Assembly: GCA_027576995.1 (NCBI GenBank)
Contig: JANBQC010000115.1
Location: 1-57,702 of the forward strand
Length of the DNA stretch: 57,702 nucleotides
Direction of reading: 5' to 3'
Origin: Dimargaris cristalligena
Taxonomy: Eukaryota; Kickxellomycota; Dimargaritomycetes; Dimargaritales; Dimargaritaceae
Shown: positions 47,501 through 57,615 of the stretch, piece after piece
Layout of the letters: every line of letters begins with the position of its first letter
Numbering within the stretch: position 1 is the stretch's first letter
The notes under the pieces: model-generated
Databases searched by the model: none
The model's input: the letters and a program-made list of their open reading frames with translations, nothing else
Told to the model about the DNA's origin: nothing
Made by a program: the position numbers and the translations under genes

Positions 47501-47899
47501 ACAGAGCCTCAGATCAATGTCGTTTAGGGCGGGACTATCGAGTTAGGTCGACGGATATACAGGGGTACATTGGAATCAACGAGCAAAATGGACTATGCCA
47601 ATAAGTATTATGGGGTAAAAAGTGGTGTGGGGAAAGCTATTCTCCTAGTAACGGGCTCTCACTGACAAAAGCGGACTGCCATCGCGACTTATTGGTCTCC
47701 AAATAGTACATTGCCATGTTTAATGGACGTGAGAAGCCAATGCAAATCGAGGCCAGATGGGTATACTGTAAATCACTTACACATCTCCGCCGCTACTTGC
47801 TGCCACCTGGCGCCTGTGACGGCGGTCGAGCCACAGTTCCCGGACGCGTTTGTAGCCCCGCTCATTGTACGGCTCGGGCGCAACGGGTTCGAAATGCAT
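41534..47899 (-). CDS. SFI1: Sfi1 centrin-binding repeat protein, 14 exons
   Basis: Sfi1 is a long helix that binds centrin at the spindle pole body or centrosome. Model (minus strand, high to low): 47899..47781, 47534..47484, 47324..46997, 46847..46721, 46551..46479, 46303..46237, 46076..45896, 45705..45596, 45395..45265, 45017..44923, 44739..44666, 44511..44411, 44257..44169, 43992..41534. The exons sum to 4005 bases, in frame throughout, 1334 residues. Roughly 35 Trp-centred centrin motifs occur, for example LRLCLQAWRK, RFQVLALWRQQL, ARKFLIQWAHAS, FRCKWQALR, FLKWHSQL, VFQHWRQA, at 20-33 residue spacing. Donors are mostly GTAAGT-like, acceptors YAG. Exon 4's start is uncertain (46949 would also keep phase) and the first exon may not be the true 5' end. 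An Asp-rich tract lies near the C-terminus. Confidence 0.82.
41867..41926 (-). repeat. 12-bp coding minisatellite (poly-Asp tract of SFI1)
   Basis: Four perfect copies and one variant of a 12-base unit, encoding DDDA on the minus strand. With flanking GAC/GAT codons they form an acidic tract of about 35 residues near the SFI1 C-terminus. Likely polymorphic by slippage. Confidence 0.9.
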
Positions 47900-48843
47900 G
47901 AGCAGTAGGCACAGCAGTGACGATGCTGGATAATGGTCAATAAGAGAGGTGCCGAAGGTACCAGACCAGCAGGTAAACCAAAATGCAGAGCGTCGCCAAC
48001 TGGTCCACGGAATAAAGAGCACGAGAAAAAGAACGGATGCAGAGGAAGCGGACTAGCTAGCTGACGCTGCAATTCAAGAGGGAAAAAAACACGCACGTAC
48101 GTTAAAAAAGGACTAGCATATAATTAAATAAACGCGCCCTTCTAATACATATTGTCACAGCGGCGGAGTTTATAAAAAGTATGCCTAACCATTTGTGAAG
48201 ATAAGAACACACGAGGAAAACTGAAGGTTTTTCTTCCCAGCTTGTTCAAGCGCATTTCCAAATAGGCGTTAGATAGCCTCGTGTAATAGAACACCGCACT
48301 CTGTAGGGGTTAGTTGGTATGTAAACAACAACCCTCACAGGAAATGTAGCTTAGCCATTGGCTATTGTGATTAGCTCAAAAGAAGTAGTGCTAGCCCCTA
48401 CCAGGAGCAACTGTATACCAATTGGAATAACACCACCTCGTCAGATCCAGTGATTAACCTTATTCCGAGCCCCATAGCACTCGCTCTCCATATCTCTCAT
48501 TTGTATCTAAGCCAAAGTTCCAACAACAACCACCACCAGTAATTAAGAAGTGGGAAAGGTTCAACCAGACTGTATAACGATAAATCCGTTGGATGAGGCA
48601 AAAACCACTGGTTAATAATGGATTTCTCATATACTTTCCCATACACGTATTATCCAAAACTTTATACATCTGCACTGAATTCCACCCAAGTCGATCCATC
48701 AGGGTCACATGGTTTAAATCAGGATGCCAATATGGCTTTTTATTCTAACAACGGGTGTTTTGGCAGTGCCTTGGTTACTGCTCATAGTCGACCCCTCAAT
48801 ACCCCGTTCACAGAGTGACATAATAAAATGGGGTGCGGGCCTC
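47900..48843. other. Intergenic with a diverged repeat copy; SFI1 promoter side
   Basis: About 940 bases between the first SFI1 exon and the IPI3 3' end. It contains copy B of dispersed repeat family 2. Sequence immediately upstream of the SFI1 start (47900-48100) remains open and GC-rich, so a longer first exon cannot be excluded. Confidence 0.5.
48556..48632 (+). repeat. Dispersed repeat family 2, copy B
   Basis: Counterpart of 15082-15157, same orientation, with G or C at most of the positions where the other copy has A or T. Homology fades on both sides. Confidence 0.65.
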
Positions 48844-50685
48844 TCATTCATCCGTCGTCGGGTCCGTTCGCTGGGCCAAAAAATAGTCAACGTGGAAATT
48901 GTGCAAGTCCTGGTTAATTTGACGTAGCCGGACGATATGTTCGCGACTACCTGCCAGCTCCTTCTTCAGCTTATCCATCTCCTGGCCAACCTGGGCCGAT
49001 GACCCACCGGACTGGCTGTTGAGGCCTCGGTGGTGGGCCTGGGCGAGGATCCGTCCCACGGATGAATGGTCGTCGAACTCGAGTGCGCCCAGCTGGCGTT
49101 TGAGGTCGGACCGGCGATCCACCAAGTGGGTAACAGGGCCAGTGGTGATTACGGCCGTAGGAGCAGTGGTGGCAGTGGTAGCGGGAGTCTCGACACCATT
49201 GTCTTTGGGTGGCTGGGGGATGGGCTCGTTGGTGATTGTGGCCGTTAGACTGGTATCCTGCATCACACGCTTGAATGGCTGGATACAGGGCACCCTCCGA
49301 CTGGTCTGGGCGGAGGCCCCCATATTGAGCCCCACCAACTCGGGTGGTCGCAGGAGCACGGCTAGGTTAGATACGGGGCCTATAGTCATATGTTTCAAAA
49401 ATGGAGAGGGGAAAATCGGAAGCAGCAGGTGGATTAGCGAATGTACACACATAAGTAAAAATACATGATAAGATAGTAGCCCCAATTTTCAGTTGATTAA
49501 TTGGTCAGGCTAAGTAAGTCACCCTACTAAAAACGTCTCGTTTCAAACCAATCGATCATTTAATTAATCCTAAAAAAAAACCATGGTCTTACCTTTGTGC
49601 TGGGTAAAGGTACGAAGCTGTTGCCGACTAAATACATCCCACACAATACACCGTTCGTCAGCGCTAGCCGACACCAACAGTGTACCATCCATGGTAAGCT
49701 GAAGCCCGGTGATCGCGTCCGAGTGGCCTACCATAACGGGCCAGGCCGATTCGCTATCCGGGGCGGTTTGTTGATTATCGCTGGCTACATCAATAATCCG
49801 CTGTTCACCACCGACCGCCTCACAAGTATTCGCCAAATCCGATAGATTGGCCACCCCGGTCGTATCACGCGAGCCCCGTCGGAACAGATCAATTTGCCAA
49901 ATCGATCCGTCTGCCCCTCCAGCATAGAAAGCCGTTTCGGTCGATGTCAGTACGATGCTGGTAATGGCCACGGGAAACACAAACGTGGTCAGGAGATGGC
50001 CCGTTGTATGGTCCCACAGTTTACAGGTCCGATCCCGGGACGCGGTCAGGGTACGCGTGTAAGGGCCCAATCCGAACCCACACACGACCGCGGTGACGGG
50101 CAGCGTATGGTCGGTCCAGGTGTACCGGGCCGACGGAGCCTGATCCATCGGGGGCTGCTTGGTGAGTCCCATCGGCTGATTAGGGTCGAGGTCATAGCCC
50201 AAGGGTTCTAGTATTTCGGGGAGTTCCCACATGCTTACCACGGCATCCTCGCTCCCCGTCATCAGGAACGTATCGTCCCGCGCGAACTGGATGGTAGTAA
50301 CGGCCTTGTAGTGGGCGTCCCAGTACCGCAGAAGCTGGCCGGAAGACGTCTCCCATAGGTATAGGCGACCCGTCGGAGTACCGCCCACGGCCCATTGACC
50401 CGAATACGATAGCACCAGGGCACTCAGTTTCTCGGGGCAGGGGAATTTGAGAAAGGCCTGGTCCTTATTCCACACATAACAATGCACCATGGGTCGGCCG
50501 GGGATCGCACCCATGAAGCCGCTGCAGCTGAGGGGGTACCCGGGGGCCTTGAAGGGGGCTAAAGTATGCCCGAGGAACCCGCTCTGTTTGAATGTGGTCA
50601 GAATGGTGCCTGTACGGACATCCCAGGCGTAGGTGGTATCGTCCTGCGCAGACCCTGAGGTGGTGAGGGCCAATTCGTGTAGCAT
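48844..50685 (-). CDS. IPI3: Ipi3/WDR18 WD40 protein of the Rix1 complex
   Basis: Model on the minus strand: exon 1 50685..49593, exon 2 49379..48844, 542 residues. Ipi3 belongs to the Rix1-Ipi1-Ipi3 complex that, with the AAA ATPase Rea1, matures pre-60S particles. The N-terminus (TTYAWDVRTGTILTTFKQS) and WD repeats (WAVGGTPTGRLYLWETSSGQ, LTASRDRTCKLWDHTTGH, LVSASADERCIVWDVFSRQ) fit WDR18. The intron (49592-49380) splits a Gly codon: HKG then PVSNLAVLLRPPEL, which restores a family segment. Donor GTAAGA, acceptor ACTATAG. The tail includes a Thr/Pro/Ala-rich linker and a C-terminal coiled coil (EMDKLKKELAGSREHIVRLR), as expected for Ipi3. First in-frame ATG used. Confidence 0.9.
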
Positions 50686-51256
50686 GGCAGTGGACGGCTG
50701 AAAAGTAGGCTAGGGGCAATAGAAATATTAGTCCTTTAAGGCAAGTCGGGAAATGGTGTAGAATTAGGAGGGGTCCATACGAATGAAGAATATAATAGGC
50801 GACCACGACGTCTAGCGCACCTCCAGTATTAAATTATACAAGAGTAAGAAAAAAGTAAAATGTAAGCTTGGTGGGATATCCCTCTCACTCTTGCCCTCGA
50901 TCCATCCCAAATCAATAAATGTAAAAGAATACGTTAATACAAATGGTCACGTGATTAAGGTACATTGAATACTATTATTGGTGTTGGGCTCTACGAGAGT
51001 CCTTCCTGATGCGAGATAAATTATGTCTAATAAATCAGGCGAGAGATTCTCAGTAATAAATAAATGTCGAATTTATATGTATGTATATATAAGCCAAGGA
51101 AACAAAAAGGCATGCCAGTGAATGGAATTTAAAAGTTCGAGGGGGTGGAGGGTATGGATAGGCAGGAAAGTAAGGCCAGCTCAAGCGACAGTAATTAAAA
51201 TACACAGTATGCTATCGTTGGTGGCGGGAATGTTCTCCCCTTCGTTCTCCTTCCCA
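50686..51256. other. IPI3 promoter region
   Basis: About 570 bases between the ELG1 3' end and the IPI3 start. It holds the TCACGTGA site listed next. Otherwise AT-rich with no gene. Confidence 0.5.
50947..50954. promoter_or_regulatory. TCACGTGA palindrome upstream of IPI3
   Basis: Same 8-mer as at 20256, about 260 bases before the IPI3 start. Because ELG1 ends rather than starts on the other side, it can only be an upstream element of IPI3 among the genes seen here. Confidence 0.4.
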
Positions 51257-54200
51257 CTAATCGACCATTCGGAGTTCAACAGGGAGTGGTTTCATGAGTC
51301 CCTGCAGCACTTCATACCGCGTTCTCAGCATTGAATCGTACGTATCGTGGGTGAACTCCGCCGGGTCTTGCTGCAGAAACGGGTCCATGGTTTGGACAAT
51401 CGTTTGGCCATAGCCCCGCATGGCCCGACGGAAGGCCCGCGTATCGTTGTTGGCCAGTGCCAATTGCCGGTGGGCGTGGTAGGTAGCCAGTATTTGCCGC
51501 AGCTGAGTACTATAGTCGCACGCCAACGCCTGGCAGGAAGTGTTGATAATCCCCAGGGTAATGGGGAAAAATAGCACGGCCCGGATTGGGGGTACCCCTT
51601 GCGCCGCCATAGGGGCCGAGAATAGGGTGTGGTTGGGGTTGGTCGAGGCGTGTGGATAAGTTTGGGACAAAATCAGGCCGGCCGAAAAGGCCATTTCATC
51701 AGCGGAGAGGCTGGGTGGGGGTGGTGTTTCTTCTTCGGAGTCCTGCGCGAAACTTGACGCGGTAACCCGATAGGCCACCAGGGGCCCTAAACATGCACGG
51801 TAAGCCGCAGTGGTGGTGTTAAATTCAGTTTCCAAGCTGCGGTCTTGCATCGCATCCTCACGTTCTTCTGGATACACCCCTTCATCAAAGTTATCCAGCT
51901 TAAGGTCCCGCCACTGGGAGATAGTAGCATCACCGAAAGTGGAATCTAGACTAGATAATGATTCATAATAATCCGCTAGTCCATCAAGGACTTGGCAGGT
52001 TTGCCGGGCTGACGCCGATTCTGAAGTAGGGTTGCGCTGTAAGGGCCACCTGTCTAGCAGATCATAGAGGGCGGGCAATGTTGGTGCTGGCTGGGATTGG
52101 CAACCAGAATCCGAGGCATCGAGATAGGGCCATAGCTGGGACTGGTAATTTAATGCAATACGGTGGAAGGGGGATGTTTCGCCCCTTTTACACGCCTGAT
52201 TGTCGCCAAAATTACCGCCACAGTGACCTTCAGGACCAAAGTCCGCGACAAAGCTGAGGTCATCTGTCGGTTCGGAATCCAGCCGAGACGAGAGCACAAT
52301 TGGCCGAGGAATGGGCCAGCTTGGGAAACTAAGAAGCTGGCAAAAGGCCCTAGCATCCAGATGGTAGGGCTTAGTAGTACCCGAGTCGGTCGACAGAGGG
52401 GGTTCTAGCAAACCAAAATACCGTCGGACGCGGGCTAGCGCCGCATGCAGTTGGGTTTGGCAATCCGCGTCGGAGTTTGCTTTCGAAGACTTCGCCCGGT
52501 ACCGGGTGTATACCTCCATTTGGTTTAACAGGTGCCGAATATCGCCCCGGTAGGCACGGCACACCGCATGTAAAGTAGCCGGGGTAAACTCAAACCCACC
52601 TTCCCGCACTGTTAACAGGGTGAGGTACGCAGCGAGAGCTCCTGGGGAAGGATACTCGAAATTAAGGATTTTGGTGATTCCCAATTCCTGGAGAGTGGAT
52701 GCACTTAGCATTGTATTACTGGTAAGTATAATCGGCCGTTTGGATTTGCGGGCGATGGCTTGGATAGCGCCGATAAAGCCCCGATCACTCTCTGATATGA
52801 TATCGACTTCCTCAATCAGAACAAGTAATTGGCGGGGCTGGGTCTGCACGGCTGAAGGAGTGGAGCCATCCGAGTCGCTGTCGTCGACCAGTGTGGTTAG
52901 GCAAGGGGTCTCGACAGCTACATCGTCCACGTCGCCTTCGGCCCTTTCATCGGTATCCGTTTTCTCCCACGATGGCGATGGGATCTCTTCGTCCGATAGA
53001 ATAATAGCATCGTCGACCGGGTCCACCTGCTTAGGGGGCTGTGCTTCCGGGTGCGGGGGGTTCGCTGGTTTGGATTTGGTCTGCGTTGGCCCGGCTTTTT
53101 GGGATCCAGTAGGCTCTTCTTTGGGCGCCGCTGTCCAAAATCGCGCGAGTGTATTATTAGCCGGGGCTGGTTGGGTGGGCGAGGACGGCCTGGTCGGCTT
53201 TGAAGTCAGGGGAGGGGGTGGAGCGGGAAGCTGCGGAGCTGGTTTAAAAAACGACTTGATAGACTTGGAAGTTGGCTTAGCCTCCTTGGGTGGTGGTGGT
53301 TTAGCGGCATGTTTCGCTTGGACTGAGCGGGCCCATTGGTGCATCACGGATTGACTTGCAGAAATACCCCGGACGGCGTGGCTTTGGGTAGCCTCGCTTA
53401 ATAGCTGCACCACTATTTTTCCGCTTCGACGCACGCCAGGATTGAGTTCGAGGACTTTGTAATTACACTGGTGGGCGCATGCGTACACAGCGGCAGTTTT
53501 TCCGCAACCGACCGGTCCAAGGACCAGGATGATATTGGATAAATGACCTTCAGGCGACGCGGGGGTTTCGGCAACCGATGCCTTAAGATGAGGATCAAGC
53601 GGAAACTCGGGATCGGTAATATCCTCCCTTGGTGATCGACGAAGGGGCCGGCACTTTTCAGATATCGACTGAGGAGGAGCTACGCCGGTAGTATCATTGT
53701 CCGAGCGGGATCTTTTTTGACTGGGCCCAGTTCGCTGGGTAGAGTTACTACGTTTTACCGCTTTCCACCGAGGCGACATGAAGTCTTCATCGTCGTTTCC
53801 TTTAGCGGCTAATCTAGTATACGAGGAGTCCTCATCAAAAATGGGATCGGAAATGCTATACCGATAAAAGCCATCACTGGTAAGAGGAAGTCCCGCATCA
53901 GCTGTCTTATTTTTGGTGCTGCGTGATGACGATTGGGATACTTCGGTTCGAAACAGGGATGGCAGCCGCGTTACCGGAGGACGAGCGGGGTTACTCTTGT
54001 CCGTAACCCGGGATGGTGCTGATTGGGCCCGGTCAAAACCGACATGGGTCTCGTCCACAGTGGACGCCTCGGCATCGGTTGCCGAGGTAGAGTCCGAGGC
54101 ACCCGGTAATTTCCAGTGCTCGAGCCAGCGTACCATGTACTCGACCTGGGGTACATTACCGCAGATATCACTGTCCTTCAGTGGTTTATACGCCTCGACC

Positions 54201-54451
54201 CAGGGGAGGGCCGCTTGACTTGGAGAAAGGGCTGTAGTAGACGGTGTCTGGAAAAGGCGTTCACAGTGCCGTAGGTCGGAGGGTAATGTGGAGAGAGACG
54301 GCGCATCGCCGGAAATGGGGATAGCGCTCAATTCGTTGGTGTTTAGGGAGGTCTCGCTTAATTTGGCTAGGAGGGCAGTCAGATTTCTTTGGATTGTTTG
54401 GTTCTGCCCGTATTGTTTCAAGAATCGTGACAAATCATCCTGGCAGGTCAT
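51257..54451 (-). CDS. ELG1: Elg1/ATAD5 PCNA-unloading RFC-like ATPase
   Basis: Single exon, 1064 residues from the ATG at 54451. Elg1/ATAD5 is the large subunit of an RFC-like complex that removes PCNA from chromatin. Walker A is LGPVGCGKTAAVYACA at about residue 312, followed by YKVLELNPGVRRSGK; the degenerate Walker B VLIEEVDIISESDRGF and the sensor-like PIILTSNT are Elg1/ATAD5 hallmarks. A winged/lid segment follows (HAVCRAYRGDIRHLLNQMEVY). Between Walker A and B is a long proline/lysine-rich insert with a segment (SIKSFFKPA) that resembles a PCNA-interacting motif. The open frame extends to 54583 but only from a TTG next to a stop; I place the start at the first ATG (MTCQDDLSRFLKQYG). 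A small upstream exon cannot be excluded. Confidence 0.88.
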   Translation of the reverse strand: MTCQDDLSRFLKQYGQNQTIQRNLTALLAKLSETSLNTNELSAIPISGDAPSLSTLPSDLRHCERLFQTPSTTALSPSQAALPWVEAYKPLKDSDICGNVPQVEYMVRWLEHWKLPGASDSTSATDAEASTVDETHVGFDRAQSAPSRVTDKSNPARPPVTRLPSLFRTEVSQSSSRSTKNKTADAGLPLTSDGFYRYSISDPIFDEDSSYTRLAAKGNDDEDFMSPRWKAVKRSNSTQRTGPSQKRSRSDNDTTGVAPPQSISEKCRPLRRSPREDITDPEFPLDPHLKASVAETPASPEGHLSNIILVLGPVGCGKTAAVYACAHQCNYKVLELNPGVRRSGKIVVQLLSEATQSHAVRGISASQSVMHQWARSVQAKHAAKPPPPKEAKPTSKSIKSFFKPAPQLPAPPPPLTSKPTRPSSPTQPAPANNTLARFWTAAPKEEPTGSQKAGPTQTKSKPANPPHPEAQPPKQVDPVDDAIILSDEEIPSPSWEKTDTDERAEGDVDDVAVETPCLTTLVDDSDSDGSTPSAVQTQPRQLLVLIEEVDIISESDRGFIGAIQAIARKSKRPIILTSNTMLSASTLQELGITKILNFEYPSPGALAAYLTLLTVREGGFEFTPATLHAVCRAYRGDIRHLLNQMEVYTRYRAKSSKANSDADCQTQLHAALARVRRYFGLLEPPLSTDSGTTKPYHLDARAFCQLLSFPSWPIPRPIVLSSRLDSEPTDDLSFVADFGPEGHCGGNFGDNQACKRGETSPFHRIALNYQSQLWPYLDASDSGCQSQPAPTLPALYDLLDRWPLQRNPTSESASARQTCQVLDGLADYYESLSSLDSTFGDATISQWRDLKLDNFDEGVYPEEREDAMQDRSLETEFNTTTAAYRACLGPLVAYRVTASSFAQDSEEETPPPPSLSADEMAFSAGLILSQTYPHASTNPNHTLFSAPMAAQGVPPIRAVLFFPITLGIINTSCQALACDYSTQLRQILATYHAHRQLALANNDTRAFRRAMRGYGQTIVQTMDPFLQQDPAEFTHDTYDSMLRTRYEVLQGLMKPLPVELRMVD

Positions 54452-54867
54452 GGTTGGATTGCGGGTTCGCCCAGCCTGATAACACGTCCCCGGCGTGTCG
54501 ATCACGGCGATTGGTAAGTTTAGACACTGGTCAATAACGGGACAGGCCGAATGGACAGCGGGCGGAAATGCAAGAATGGCCAACTAAATATGGTCTGAAG
54601 GGCATGAGTGGAATCAGGAAAGAAATATCTAACGAAAAGAACCAACTGAGGTCTAGAAGTGCAGCCAGCTCGAGCAGAGGGTAAATAAACAACAGTTATG
54701 GTTGGGACGTCGCGGAATCTAAACACTAAGCAGCTCTGTTTAGATTTTACGCTACTTGTATATTTAGGGTACTGAGGGGCTATATAGTTCCTGGGGTATC
54801 ACTCATAACCCACCGTACCCGATTATCGGTTTTTGGGTGTTACTAATGGGATGAGCTGGATCATCAG

Positions 54868-54883
54868 GTATAATTAATTATAC
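54868..54883. other. Perfect 16-bp palindrome
   Basis: GTATAATTAATTATAC, about 420 bases upstream of the ELG1 start. Might bind a dimeric regulator; AT-rich palindromes also arise by chance. Confidence 0.4.
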
Positions 54884-55831
54884 GGGTGTTGGCTAAAGCG
54901 AACAGCCGGTCGACCAAAGTAGTTAACAGCCCCAAAAGTCCTCAAGAGGCGGAAAAGTGCAGGGTTACTATAGGTTTTAGTTGATGGGGTTAGTTAAATG
55001 GTCGAGTAAGTGAATAATTGCACTTCGGTGGGTGTGACTAGAGTACTAGGATGTCTCCACAGAGCCCGACTGGTCTAACACTAAGTATACGGCCCCTGAA
55101 CTTTTAGCTGTAAATATTAAACAAATACAGCTGAAATCTACCAGATTGGCTTAGTTCAAAATCACAAGAGCAGTGGTTACCAACCACACTACAAATATGT
55201 CAAAGTGCCCTAGCCCGAAAGGTGATGGTTAAGCCCATCATGTTTAGTAGAATTTTCAATTATAGACAGAGCAATGGTTATATGTAACCATATAATCACA
55301 GTCGTATAGAATCTTAAGCCGAATACTAGCCATCTATCCCTTGAGACAACTGGTGCTGGGTAGAAATAATATGAAGATTGAGCAGCACCCAGTCCGGTAG
55401 AGATGTCAGACGCTATCTTAGTATGTTTACATACTGTAGCATCTATATAGGCATTAGGTCAGTGAAAGGCGGGGCATATGAGCAGATCCTCAAGCCGACC
55501 CCCATTTTTAGCTACTTTGTAAAAACTAACTACTCATGGCCCAATCTAAATTCCCGGCATGGGTATTAAACTGTCCCTAATCCTAATAGGTGACACAGGC
55601 TAGTGGGTTTGTAAAACAGCATTGCCCCCACTGCTCATCAGGGGTCTATTTCAGCCCATCAAAAGATGGAGTGGCAATTGCATTTAGAGAGGCACTCTTC
55701 TATACTTGTAGATGTAGTGCCATCTGGAGGTTGGCACTTATCCCCAGACTATGGGCAGCCAGTCCTCATTGTCAGAGGGCAGAATATGCCGTAACATGCA
55801 ATAGCAGTATTACTCCCGCCATTTACCCATA

Positions 55832-55853
55832 AATATATATATATATATATATA
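55832..55853. repeat. AT microsatellite
   Basis: Pure (AT)n run of about 22 bases. Confidence 0.9.
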
Positions 55854-56480
55854 CTGCCTACACTGTGGCATATACAAAAGCTAACAAAAATACTATTCAT
55901 TACTTTATACTCATGGTTTGCATTAAAAAGCCCACCTTTTTTTCCTTGCTTCTAAAAGTCTGACCTATTTTTTGGTGGATCCCCAGTTATTCCATCTTGT
56001 TCCATTTCTTGACCTTTCTCTACATCCTTTTTCTTGCACCTAACGGTCCCTAAGGCCCTCAGGATGGCTACATAAGTAACCAGTGAATTCCTACTTGTTT
56101 GAGAAATCAATTATCACTCATTTTATTTCAAACTCAAATTCCATAATTCCTTGAACTCAGTCCTGATTTTTTTATTGATTATTTCTTATTATTTAATACT
56201 ACCATTTCTTATATTTATTTTCAATAAAACTCTTATATCACTTATTATATCCTCCTCCCATCCTCTGTCCAATCCACTGACCACCTGCCCCCTCTGAAAC
56301 CCCACTATGTCAATGTCCAATTCTACCCTGGTCTCATCCCACTCTGTGAACCTCCATCTTCTGCCACCAGGGAGCTGGCTGCCGTGACTTCAGGCCATAT
56401 TGATAAGGAGGCCACTGCCTCCTTGCAAATCCCGAAGGCTGCTAACAATAGGCCGGACATCCCAGGTAGTACATATATAT

Positions 56481-56914
56481 AAGGGACATGCAGCAGGCAC
56501 ACTTACTAGTCAGTATAAAGGGTGTGAGCATATATAGTGTTTATTGGGGTAAACTAAGGGGTTAAAATAAGCTAAGCTCTCAAACTGGCCCCAATGGGGC
56601 CTAGTTATATATATGCAGAGACATCTCCAGAGGGAGGTCCCGGGGGAAGGATACTACTATAGTTAAATATAGGTAAATAGGCCAACTGGAGAGCTGCTAG
56701 TATCTGGAAGACTCTGATGGTAACTAAAAGAGTCTTTGGATTAGCACCTGAGTGATTAGTGCAAAGAGGCAGAGTCCAGAAGGGGAAGGGTTATATGATA
56801 TAGGTTAACCCCATAGTACCAGGGGTGACCATGGGAAGGTTAATATGGTACTATAAGGCCTAATAGAGACAGAGACTGAGGCATCTGGATTAAGAAGGAT
56901 TAGATGATCTGATA
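56481..56914 (+). repeat. Dispersed repeat family 1, copy B (LTR-like)
   Basis: Full-length partner of 15393-15831, same strand, 41 kb away. A manual alignment of the first 78 bases shows 14 transitions to 1 transversion. Ends about 630 bases from the tRNA-Glu gene. Confidence 0.8.
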
Positions 56915-57533
56915 CTCTCCCAAGTGTTTATAAATAAGTTTTATATAATCTAGTTTCTGAATACTTCTTTAAAATATCCTGTTCATTTATTTATTATAAA
57001 AGGATCCACAAGGGTGAAGCCAAAAGTAGCTAGGATTCCTTGGTTGTGTTAATATCAGCCAATCTTATTGATTTATTCAATTTTTTTCATAATTTTTTTT
57101 TGATACTTATTAAATTATATTATGTCTCATATGTCCCATCACCATTTTGTATTTCCAAAAGAGATAGTCCTAGTTATCATTACCCTCACTACTGCTGTTT
57201 TGCCCTAGATCCATACTTAAGTAGTTATTGATGCCATCCTCCTCCTCACAGTCCAGTACCCCTCAACCCAGTGGGGCTATATTGAACCCTCCCAGATCCC
57301 TGGGCCACAGTACTACATATGTAGTAATATTTATTACAACCCCTTATTACCACCCCCCCAGTACTAGGCAAGTAGTGAGTATTGGCCAGCAGTGGTTAAT
57401 CACAATAATACTAAACTGCTAATGAAATAATAATATAATACTGTTAAAAGGTACCTAGAAAGGTGAGATTCATTCAAATAAAGCCTACTTCAGTACAGTA
57501 AGTTATCACAGAAAATTATTTTTAATAAAAATT

Positions 57534-57540
57534 AAAAAAA
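57534..57540 (-). terminator. Pol III terminator of tRNA-Glu
   Basis: Seven consecutive T on the minus strand, three bases after the discriminator base. Confidence 0.85.
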
Positions 57541-57543
57541 CCA

Positions 57544-57615
57544 CTCCGATACGGGGAATCGAACCCCGGCCGTCGCGGTGAAAGCGCGAAATCCTAACCA
57601 TTGGACCATATCGGA
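57544..57615 (-). tRNA. tRNA-Glu (anticodon UUC)
   Basis: A 72-base cloverleaf on the minus strand. The acceptor stem TCCGATA pairs fully with TATCGGA, and the discriminator base is G. The anticodon stem TCGCG/CGCGA encloses loop CTTTCAC, anticodon TTC. The T arm has the B box GGTTCGATTCC with stem CCGGG/CCCCG-type pairing. No intron. A T7 run at 57540-57534 just past the 3' end is a Pol III terminator. Confidence 0.97.

Larger units (their letters stand above)
54452..57543. other. 3-kb AT-rich block without genes
   Basis: Promoter side of ELG1 at the left, then repeat-rich DNA. It holds a 16-base palindrome (54868-54883), an AT microsatellite (55832-55853) and copy B of repeat family 1. Just before that copy, about 36 codons are open (56371-56478; ELAAVTSGHIDKEA) and end at TAA, perhaps the end of a retroelement frame. 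No complete gene is visible. Confidence 0.55.

Noticed and set aside
47641..47720. A Trp-containing segment (LETNKSRWQSAF) between SFI1 exons 1 and 2
   Set aside because: No acceptor gives it the required phase; the only in-phase microexon uses another frame without the Trp. Treated as intron.
47641..47899. The other reading frame of SFI1 exon 1 (with ARWQQVAAEM)
   Set aside because: It leaves the donor in phase 1, which does not join to exon 2 in frame; the chosen frame joins as GDV-PALND and starts with ATG.
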